21,314 bases of DNA, taken from positions 1 to 21,314 of the forward strand of contig JAOTXR010000001.1 of assembly GCA_029862285.1 (NCBI GenBank), given 5' to 3'. How positions within the stretch are numbered: the first letter of the stretch is position 1; each line of letters starts with the position of its first letter. The position numbers and the translations under genes are program-made. This DNA comes from Gammaproteobacteria bacterium. Its GTDB lineage: Bacteria; Pseudomonadota; Gammaproteobacteria; Steroidobacterales; JABDKV01. Positions 1 to 6,363 of the stretch are shown here, piece by piece. The notes below the pieces were generated by a model. That model was not told the DNA's origin. It did not search any database and saw only the letters and a program-made list of their open reading frames with translations.

Positions 1-633
1 GAGCAGATACTCAACCACCATGCACTGTACCGGGACTTCATTCGCCAGGCAAACGAGCACGAGAAACAGTACCGGGTCATTATAGGTTTGCGTAACCCGC
101 TCGACTCGGTTATCAGTTCCTATTTCAAGTACCGTACGGGCCACCACGAAATATACCAAAAGCCTTTTTTGCGCAAGGTGGGGCGCTTGCGCGGACACGT
201 ACGGTATTTCAACGACAATCGCAAGTACCGCTGGGTGAAAAAGCACGACGCATCGTGCGAAGAGTATTTTCTGCATTTCTATCATTTGCCCTATGCCGAC
301 TGGAGCATGCTGGACAAGGACAAGTACGATCATTTCATCCGTTTCGAAAATATCCAGGAAGACTTTGCGAATACTCTCGAGGGCCTGGGCATTGAGCAAG
401 TCCGGCCGCTGCCGGTACGCAACAAAACCGAGGTAAAGGGCGGCCGGGACCCGGTCGAGCTGTTTACCAGCACGCAAGCGATTCGTCGCGCCAAACGGGT
501 ATTCGGTCCTTTCATGAAGCTCTGGGATTATGAGTTCCCGGTAGCGTGGGGCAGTGATGAATCGACTTACGGAAAACTTCTGTTTCCGCCGGTATCAGGA
601 ATTTATACTTTTTATTGGAAGTACCTGCGTTAG
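1..633 (+). CDS. Sulfotransferase, C-terminal part (5' end outside window)
   Basis: The frame is open from the first base and ends at a TAG at 631-633, giving 210 residues; the start codon lies upstream of the window. The segment VIIGLRNPLDSVISSYFKYR (around 73-132) matches the 3'-phosphate-binding region of PAPS-dependent sulfotransferases, with an Arg followed by a Ser-rich helix. The N-terminal P-loop-like 5'-phosphosulfate-binding motif would be off the left edge, so activity cannot be judged. The family moves a sulfo group from PAPS to a hydroxyl or amine, usually on a carbohydrate. The next gene also looks like a sulfotransferase and overlaps or nearly abuts this one, which suggests co-translation and a joint role in sulfating a glycan. 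The substrate cannot be read from the sequence. A TTG at 88 is open in the same frame but would remove conserved residues, so it is not taken as the start. Confidence 0.85.
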   Translation, partial: EQILNHHALYRDFIRQANEHEKQYRVIIGLRNPLDSVISSYFKYRTGHHEIYQKPFLRKVGRLRGHVRYFNDNRKYRWVKKHDASCEEYFLHFYHLPYADWSMLDKDKYDHFIRFENIQEDFANTLEGLGIEQVRPLPVRNKTEVKGGRDPVELFTSTQAIRRAKRVFGPFMKLWDYEFPVAWGSDESTYGKLLFPPVSGIYTFYWKYLR

Positions 634-638
634 CCTCC

Positions 639-1337
639 GTGATTATCTCTCACAAATACCGGTTTATATTCATCAAAACCGTCAAAACTGCCGGCACAAG
701 TATTGAGGTCTACCTGTCGGGGCATTGCGGAGAGGAAGACATCTTTACTCAAATTGTGCCCGCGGAGGAGCGGCATCGGCCGCGTAATCACACCGGGCTA
801 TTCAATCCTTTTCCGGAAATCCGGGAAGCAGCACGCAAGGGTGACGGTTTTTTAGCCGAGGGCGTAAATACGCTAAAAAACCTGTATCGACGGAAGCGCT
901 ATTTCCCGCATATTGCGGCGTGGAAAGCAAGATGCCGTACGGAATCTTCAATTTGGAACAATTACTACAAATTTTGCGTGGAACGGAATCCGTGGGACAA
1001 GACGCTGTCTCACTATCACATGTTGAAGCACCGGGGCGCGGAGATGAGCCTGGACGAATATCTTTACAACGGAGAATATTGCCTCAATTATCCGAAGTAC
1101 ATGGACGAAGATGGATTGATCCTTGACCACGTTATTCGCTACGAGAATCTGTACCAGGAGCTGGGCGAGATTTTTGCCCGTCTCGGAATTCCTTACTCCG
1201 GCTCGCTCGATGTACGAGCAAAGGGTGACTACCGGCAGGATCGGGCGCATTACCGGGATGTACTAACCGAGCGACAACGTGATCGAATTGCGGACATTTA
1301 TCAGCGGGAGATCGAATTACATGGTTTCGAGTACTGA
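639..1337 (+). CDS. Sulfotransferase (carbohydrate/heparan-type, Sulfotransfer_2-like)
   Basis: This 232-residue protein is cytoplasmic or peripheral, with no signal peptide or membrane segment. Near the N-terminus FIFIKTVKTAGTS (residues 9-21) is the 5'-phosphosulfate-binding loop as found in the Sulfotransfer_2 group, and FCVERNPWDKTLSHY (about 112-126) is the 3'-phosphate-binding segment. HIAAW (about 91-95) also occurs at this place in bacterial relatives. The GTG at 639 is chosen because homologues usually begin a few residues before HK..FIFIK. A TTG at 615 in the same frame adds eight residues and would overlap the previous gene by 19 bases. Neither start has a well-placed ribosome-binding site. 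It belongs with the preceding sulfotransferase and the beta-helix lipoprotein as a plus-strand operon, and probably sulfates a surface glycan (inference). Confidence 0.88.
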   Translation: MIISHKYRFIFIKTVKTAGTSIEVYLSGHCGEEDIFTQIVPAEERHRPRNHTGLFNPFPEIREAARKGDGFLAEGVNTLKNLYRRKRYFPHIAAWKARCRTESSIWNNYYKFCVERNPWDKTLSHYHMLKHRGAEMSLDEYLYNGEYCLNYPKYMDEDGLILDHVIRYENLYQELGEIFARLGIPYSGSLDVRAKGDYRQDRAHYRDVLTERQRDRIADIYQREIELHGFEY

Positions 1338-2895
1338 CCGTCGGAAATTTCTTCGTCGTACCGCCGCGGTTGTGGTAACCGGGCTGGCATCACCACTGAT
1401 TTCCTGCACGGCGCGCAGCATACCCACGGCGCGCGGCATTACCACGGGCCGGTTTTACGCGTATAGCCGCAATGCGGTGGCTCGCCCGGCCGGGGCCGTA
1501 GATGAGGAGGCGGCAATCCGGTCGGCGTTTGGCGATGTGCAACAGCTGAGCGCTTTGCTGCAGCCGGGGGACACAGTGGTTTTGCCTGACGATCATTACC
1601 CACTGGTAGAGCCGGTCCGCATCGTTGACGGTGTCGAGTATCGTGCGGCAACCGGGAGTTCGACCCGGCCGTTGCTGGATGCCCGCGGCCGCCTCGATTT
1701 CTGCGTATCGGGGGTTGGGACCCGTGACAGCAGCATCGAGGGGCTGCACTGTATCAATGCGCGAAAAAACGGTATCGATATCAAGGCGGACCCTAAGACC
1801 GGCCGCATGCCCGCCAATGTCAGCGTGCGCGCGTGCGAATGCTCATCCAACGGCCGCGAGGCAACACCGTCGCGTCTGTGGCATGAGGACGGTAACGGCA
1901 TTTCCATACATTGCGGTCGGCGCTACGGCACCCGGCTGGAAGCCACCACCTCCGGTATTGTCGTGGAGGACTGTGAAGCACATGACAACCTGCACGCGGG
2001 CATTCTTATAGATCTGCCCGGCGTCGGGCATCGAATCAGCCGCTGTAAGGCCGGTGGCAATGGGCGTGGGGCCGGGACGAATTCCTGGGCGATTCTGGTG
2101 CGGCCGTCGGGTGGTGCCATGCTGAAAGGCTGGACCCCGTCCCGGCATGCGGGGGTATGGAAAGCGTCGGCGCCGCGCTACGTACACCAGGTTCCGGTGC
2201 GAATTGTTTGTTCCAGGCACCGTAGCAGCAATCGGGGGCGCTGGAAGAACATCGCCTGGGATCTCACCAGGACACGCGGGGACCAGCGACGGCCCGGTCG
2301 CGGTGAATTCGGTTTTGCTCAAAGCGGACCCAGGTATCATCCGGAGCTTTTTGTAAATCTCGGACCGGTCAAACAATTTCGTCTGGTTATTTGCTGGATT
2401 GGCGATTGTCACGAGCCACTAATCGAAGATTGCACAGCCTGGGATCAGGGTGGCGTTGACGGGGTCGGGATCGGTTTTGATCAAAACACCATCGACGGCG
2501 TGATTCGCGGCTGTACAAGTCATGCCAACCGGGTCGGTTTCAGTCTGCATATCAATCGCGGTGGCACTATGAGTGACAACGTCGCCTTTCGCAATCGGGC
2601 CTATGGTTTTGACGCGGACCGCAACCTGGGGATCCTGAACGTGACCGGAAACACGGCCTACGAAAATGCTACCTCGGATTTTTATTTCGCGTTGTTTGAG
2701 GAAAACGGCACACGACTGGACTTGACCGGCAACCGTGCGTACTCGGGCACGGGTTACCTGGGTGCTGCCTACAAGGCGCCCATCTCGGCCCGCGCGCGTA
2801 CGCGCCAATCCAATCTTTACTGCGGAGAAGGCAGAAGCAGCAGCGGTTTGCCGGCATTCCCGCTCGAATCGGGTTCTTCCGGCTGCGAGCGCTAG
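1321..2895 (+). CDS. Tat-exported lipoprotein with right-handed parallel beta-helix (lyase/epimerase-like)
   Basis: The protein has 524 residues. The N-terminus carries a twin-arginine signal (DRRKFLR, residues 6-12), a hydrophobic stretch and a lipobox L-I-S-C with Cys29, so it should cross the membrane folded and become lipid-anchored. After the segment LLQPGDTVVLPDDHYPL, reminiscent of the start of PL6/chondroitinase-B-type helices, come repeated beta-helix turns such as GIVVEDCEAHDNLHAGILI and LIEDCTAWDQGGVDGVGIG. Such folds are typical of polysaccharide lyases, C5-epimerases and some binding proteins; no catalytic pair can be assigned with certainty. The ATG at 1321 has GGGAG at 1306-1310 and overlaps the sulfotransferase by 17 bases, so translation is probably coupled. 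An in-frame TTG at 1279 would bury the Tat signal. An Arg-rich stretch around residues 290-340 looks unlike the rest. A role in trimming or modifying the exported polysaccharide is inferred. Confidence 0.8.
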   Translation: MVSSTDRRKFLRRTAAVVVTGLASPLISCTARSIPTARGITTGRFYAYSRNAVARPAGAVDEEAAIRSAFGDVQQLSALLQPGDTVVLPDDHYPLVEPVRIVDGVEYRAATGSSTRPLLDARGRLDFCVSGVGTRDSSIEGLHCINARKNGIDIKADPKTGRMPANVSVRACECSSNGREATPSRLWHEDGNGISIHCGRRYGTRLEATTSGIVVEDCEAHDNLHAGILIDLPGVGHRISRCKAGGNGRGAGTNSWAILVRPSGGAMLKGWTPSRHAGVWKASAPRYVHQVPVRIVCSRHRSSNRGRWKNIAWDLTRTRGDQRRPGRGEFGFAQSGPRYHPELFVNLGPVKQFRLVICWIGDCHEPLIEDCTAWDQGGVDGVGIGFDQNTIDGVIRGCTSHANRVGFSLHINRGGTMSDNVAFRNRAYGFDADRNLGILNVTGNTAYENATSDFYFALFEENGTRLDLTGNRAYSGTGYLGAAYKAPISARARTRQSNLYCGEGRSSSGLPAFPLESGSSGCER

Positions 2896-3129
2896 AACTC
2901 CTGCCCGGGATCGAACATAACGCTGTACGGACGGTATAAATCCCGGAATCCTTTACAGTGCCCGTGTTGCCGGACTGAATTTTACGGTTGACTGCTTTAT
3001 AATCAGGCAGTTGAAAAAATGGCTCGGAAATTGCTTCAATTTCCAGGAGCTTCAAGATCAGTTAACTGCAAAAACTGACCTGAAAGTTGCTTCAATTTCG
3101 CGATAACACCAAAACCGGGACCAGCGAGC
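2896..3129 (+). promoter_or_regulatory. Intergenic leader with candidate promoter before the lectin-like gene pair
   Basis: This 234-base gap is the largest in the plus-strand arm and holds no convincing gene. A perfect TATAAT at 2998-3003 could be a -10 box, but the -35 region at 17 bp spacing (CTGAAT, 2975-2980) is poor and TTGACT at 2988-2993 is too close. Downstream a 13-mer is repeated 56 bases apart. A 19-codon ORF (3019-3078, starting MARKLLQF) spans the first repeat, but nothing supports its translation. The gap suggests that the genes from 3130 onward can be transcribed separately from the sulfotransferase/beta-helix genes. Confidence 0.4.
3027..3099 (+). repeat. Repeated TTGCTTCAATTTC element, first copy a perfect hairpin
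   Basis: The 13-mer TTGCTTCAATTTC occurs at 3031-3043 and 3087-3099. The first copy sits in a perfect inverted repeat, GAAATTG-CTT-CAATTTC (3027-3043). The second has one extra G in the left arm (GAAAGTTG, 3082-3089). Between them is the palindrome CAGTTAACTG (3059-3068). Two copies ahead of one start codon suggest paired operator sites or leader structure; the function is unknown. Confidence 0.6.
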
Positions 3130-4050
3130 ATGGGCAAGCGACAATTTTCCGCGCGACGGCGGCGTCTGCTGCAGTCTGGCGTAGCAACGTTGGCTTCGGC
3201 GCCAGTTGTCGGGCTAACGGATGGGGGCATCGTGCCGTGCCCGCCGCAGAGTGCCCAGGTCCCGGTCTGTATTCGCTCGCCGTGGGTTTATTATCCGCTT
3301 CGCAACGCGACCATAAACGAGCAAGGCGAATCATCCGAGACCGGTAATGAAGGTTTCCCGGGGCTTGTGCCGGCGACTCAGGATTCCGGCCAATGGCTCG
3401 ACAACTTCGATTGGTGGACCGGTAACGGCGCTGGCCGTGCCCTGACCCGTTCGTGGGATTCCGACCCCGCCAGGATCGGTTCTGTCATGCTGCCCGGACG
3501 CTTCGCGTGCCTGATTGGCGTACAGCTGGCAAAAACGCAAGCGACCGGAGTTAGTGAAAGTCTGCTCCTGATCGGACGCTTGCTGTCTGGTGGTTCCGGT
3601 CGCGGGCTGCATTTGAAACTCAATTCTGCCGCTAAACCACAAGTTACGCTGTGGGACGACGACGGCAACACGATATCGCTGGTTGGCAGGGACGTCGTTA
3701 ACGTCACCAATGACGGCCAATGCACCTTGTTCGTCTATATTGACCATCGTGCCGACGGTTCGCGCACCCTGAGCATGCACCAGTTCGAAACCGGCACCGA
3801 CGTTCAGAGCAGCACGGTGCAAAGGACTCACACGCTTGGCGCGATTACCGGTGCCATGTCGCCGGACAACGAGATCATTGTCGGGGCGCGTCGCCAGGCC
3901 GGCGGCAGCCTGGACCAGTTTTATCTCGGTAGCCTGCGGGGCGTCATGATCCTGAATTTTGGCACGACACCATCGGCGAATATCAGCGGCATCATGGAAG
4001 ACTTGTCGGCAACGGACATGGAACCCGACAGTTCGATGCAGGGCGTATAG
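3130..4050 (+). CDS. Tat-signal protein with LamG/concanavalin-like appearance, family not recognised (paralogue A)
   Basis: This 306-residue protein begins with a twin-arginine-like signal (ARRRRLLQSGVATLASAPVVG, residues 8-28, quoted here as ARRRRLLQSG followed by a hydrophobic run), so export by Tat is likely; there is no lipobox. I do not recognise the family. The body is beta-rich, with CIRSPWVYYPL (47-57), VTLWDDDGN (172-180), LFVYIDHRADG (200-210) and LGSLRGVMILNFG (266-278). The order of an amphipathic strand, a W-D-D turn, LFVYID and a closing LRG..ILNFG strand resembles LamG/concanavalin A-like jelly rolls, so carbohydrate binding is a reasonable guess. The next gene encodes a clear homologue over nearly the full length and begins 2 bases after this stop. 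There is no sharp Shine-Dalgarno motif at the ATG. GTG/TTG alternatives would lose the Tat motif. Confidence 0.75.
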   Translation: MGKRQFSARRRRLLQSGVATLASAPVVGLTDGGIVPCPPQSAQVPVCIRSPWVYYPLRNATINEQGESSETGNEGFPGLVPATQDSGQWLDNFDWWTGNGAGRALTRSWDSDPARIGSVMLPGRFACLIGVQLAKTQATGVSESLLLIGRLLSGGSGRGLHLKLNSAAKPQVTLWDDDGNTISLVGRDVVNVTNDGQCTLFVYIDHRADGSRTLSMHQFETGTDVQSSTVQRTHTLGAITGAMSPDNEIIVGARRQAGGSLDQFYLGSLRGVMILNFGTTPSANISGIMEDLSATDMEPDSSMQGV

Positions 4051-4052
4051 CG

Positions 4053-4958
4053 ATGGGATCCGGGCCATTACAGGTAGACCAGCTGCGCCGGCTTTGTATC
4101 AAGCACCCGGTGACCTCATTACTGTTCGGTGCCAATGCCGAAACGCCACTCGCTGCCTGCGTTCGATCGCCCTGGGCCTATTACCATCTCAGCCGCGCAT
4201 TGGCGGCGGGCGGAAATCCGGCTTCAGATTACGGTAACGAGGCCCTGCCCAGCCTGCGCTCACTGACCATCGATCCCATGCAGTGGGATTGGGGCAGTTG
4301 GTCAGGCGACGGTTCGCAGCGTGGATTGGAAGTGCCTTGGACCAGCGATCCGGTGGGGCTGGATGCGGTAGCCAGCACCGGATTCGGGGCCTTGTTGATC
4401 GGTGTTGCAATTTTCCATCCGCTTTCCGTCTCTTCAACGGAAACGATTATCAGCATCGGAAGCCGTCGCGAGTCGGTTGCCGGAATCGAAAACAAGCGGG
4501 TCGAACTTAAACTCAACAAAAGCGATCGCGCCAACCTGACAGTCTGGGATGATCTTGGTATTCAGGCTGCAGCTACCATCAACCAGCCAGGCGTCAGTGC
4601 ATCAGGTCCGGATGCAGGTCCCGTTGCGCTGTTCGTGTTCATCGACAACCGCCCGGGTGGCCCGCAAACGGCATCAATTCATCAGTACGAGCTCGGTACT
4701 GCCAATCGCGTTTCCAAAGTCCAGAGTATCGCCGCGCTCGGCAGTATCACCGGTGGCGCCACTGTGGATCCCGATAAAGTGCTCAGTGTCGGTTTCAGCC
4801 CGGACATCGGCAGCGCGACTTTCAGGCATTACAACGGTGCATTGCGTGGCCTGCACGTGATGAATTTCGGCGACAAACCGCCATCCGACATAGATTTTGT
4901 CATGGATCAGTTGTCGAGGACCGCCATGATGTCCGGTCGCTTCATGGTGGGTCTGTGA
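4053..4958 (+). CDS. LamG/concanavalin-like protein of unrecognised family (paralogue B, no export signal)
   Basis: The 301-residue protein is a diverged tandem copy of the preceding gene. Shared blocks in the same order are CVRSPWAYYHL (36-46), GNEALPSL (61-68), LTVWDDLG (162-169), LFVFIDNRPGG (193-203), SIHQYELGT (208-216) and YNGALRGLHVMNFG (260-273). The N-terminal 30 residues are unrelated to the Tat leader of its partner and show no hydrophobic signal segment. It may therefore stay in the cytoplasm, leave with a partner (hitch-hiking through Tat is known for other complexes), or have a different true start. Its stop overlaps the start of the phosphoesterase by one base (TGATG). The three genes thus look like one translation unit. 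Function unknown; glycan binding is only inferred from fold-like features. Confidence 0.72.
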   Translation: MGSGPLQVDQLRRLCIKHPVTSLLFGANAETPLAACVRSPWAYYHLSRALAAGGNPASDYGNEALPSLRSLTIDPMQWDWGSWSGDGSQRGLEVPWTSDPVGLDAVASTGFGALLIGVAIFHPLSVSSTETIISIGSRRESVAGIENKRVELKLNKSDRANLTVWDDLGIQAAATINQPGVSASGPDAGPVALFVFIDNRPGGPQTASIHQYELGTANRVSKVQSIAALGSITGGATVDPDKVLSVGFSPDIGSATFRHYNGALRGLHVMNFGDKPPSDIDFVMDQLSRTAMMSGRFMVGL

Positions 4959-6346
4959 TGCGTATTCGTCTGGGTGATGTCACGACTACCACCGCGCGCC
5001 TGACGGCCGTTGTGATCTCAGGTGAGAGTATTCAGGCTGAAATCGAGCCAGTGGCGGCTATTAGCATCGCAGCGCCGGACCAACGCGTTGCAAGCCCGTA
5101 TCTTGCGACCCAGCTCATTAGCTTCAGCGGCCTGCAACCTTTCACGCGCTACAACTACTCAATTACGCAGGGAAGCCAAACGCTGACCGGCTCGTTCGTG
5201 ACGCTACCGGACGATCAGGTAACGCCGTTCTCAATGATTATTGCAACCTGCGACGGACCAGCCCGATATAATCCAATGGATACCTTCCAGACCATGCGCC
5301 GGCTCGTGCAGGAAGCGGATCCACCGGTGCTGTACATGGTAACCGTCGATGACGTCCACTATGTGGACAGTTATGAGGTCAACGATCCCGAGACGGGTTT
5401 CGTGACCGGCGGTCGCCCGGAGGACACCAACAACGGTGAGGATTACGCTATTTGCTGGGCGGCCAATTACGGGTTGTTCAATAGCGACGGCAAGTGGCAA
5501 ATGGTCGACAGGCAGTGGATCTATCGCAATCTGCCGCATGGCTGTAGCGGTGGAGACCATATGGTTACGGGCAACCACTGTCGTGGCCCGGTTGGACACC
5601 ATACTTATCACGGCTGCGATCGAGCTCCAGGCGGTCTGCAGGAAACCGCATTTGCTGAGTGGCAGGCTTTTTACGGCCAGCAGAACCCGGACCCGCTACG
5701 CCCCGATGAACTTTATTGGGCCAAGGACATAGGCCCGGTGCGGATGGCGTGTACCGATATCCAGAAGCATTGCATCGCATTCGACCCGGACGTGAATGGC
5801 ACGGGTCAATCTTCCGATACCCCCATGTTGGGTCAAACCCAGATTGACGATGTGATGGACCATCTGGATACAGACGCACAGGCTTTCAAGATCCTTTTGC
5901 TCGAGACCGGCTTCTCGAAAGTGGGACAACCCTGGCTCGAATATCATTCAACGGAAGCGAGTGACTGGAAGACCGATCTTGATTCGCGTCCGAATCTCAA
6001 CGGTACACAGGGTAATTTTATTGGCATCTACGGTGACCATCACAGTATGCACAGTGTTTCCTTCGATACGTTCTGGGGGTTCTGTGCCGGAACACTGGGT
6101 GATTCGTTCAGCGTCGGCCACAATCTGCACAATGCGACCTGGGGCTGGGGTGGCGCCCTGCAATACAAATGGACCAGTTTCCGCCGTAACGGCGATGTCC
6201 TCGTGGGCGGTTTTTTGCATGTAATCGTGCACGCGGACAAGAGTCCCAGGACCGTTGAAATCCGTTTTATTCACGGTGGCAGCGGCGAGGTGATGTTTAG
6301 CCGCACCATAGAATACGGCGCCGTGGCCAACCAGTTTTCCCAATAA
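4958..6346 (+). CDS. Divergent PhoD-like metallophosphoesterase with N-terminal Fn3-like domain
   Basis: The product has 462 residues. Residues 1-85 look like the beta-sandwich that precedes PhoD and purple-acid-phosphatase catalytic domains, ending in FSGLQPFTRYNYSI and a TGSFVTLP strand. The catalytic part has FSMIIATCDG (91-100), TVDDVHYVD (129-137, where PhoD usually has GD.hYvD), VTGNHC (203-208, at the GNH-D/E block) and GIYGDHHS (356-363, the GDxH block). This pattern supports a calcineurin-like metal centre but with changed residues, including Gly to Asp before the second metal Asp and Cys after GNH. PhoD enzymes hydrolyse phosphodiesters or phosphomonoesters and are normally Tat-exported, yet no signal peptide is visible here. 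The ATG at 4958 is preferred to the GTG at 4955, since it overlaps the preceding stop by one base and follows GGTGGG. The lectin-like neighbours suggest a shared complex (inference). Confidence 0.78.
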   Translation: MRIRLGDVTTTTARLTAVVISGESIQAEIEPVAAISIAAPDQRVASPYLATQLISFSGLQPFTRYNYSITQGSQTLTGSFVTLPDDQVTPFSMIIATCDGPARYNPMDTFQTMRRLVQEADPPVLYMVTVDDVHYVDSYEVNDPETGFVTGGRPEDTNNGEDYAICWAANYGLFNSDGKWQMVDRQWIYRNLPHGCSGGDHMVTGNHCRGPVGHHTYHGCDRAPGGLQETAFAEWQAFYGQQNPDPLRPDELYWAKDIGPVRMACTDIQKHCIAFDPDVNGTGQSSDTPMLGQTQIDDVMDHLDTDAQAFKILLLETGFSKVGQPWLEYHSTEASDWKTDLDSRPNLNGTQGNFIGIYGDHHSMHSVSFDTFWGFCAGTLGDSFSVGHNLHNATWGWGGALQYKWTSFRRNGDVLVGGFLHVIVHADKSPRTVEIRFIHGGSGEVMFSRTIEYGAVANQFSQ

Positions 6347-6363
6347 CGAAGGCTGCATGCCAA

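Noticed and set aside
1843..2412. 189-residue minus-strand frame across the beta-helix gene
   Set aside because: No ribosome-binding site, no domain pattern, and low-complexity Pro/Arg composition typical of an antisense shadow.
2905..2946. CCGGGA...TCCCGG as a terminator after the beta-helix gene
   Set aside because: Arms of only 6 bases with a 30-base loop and no T-run; not distinguishable from chance.
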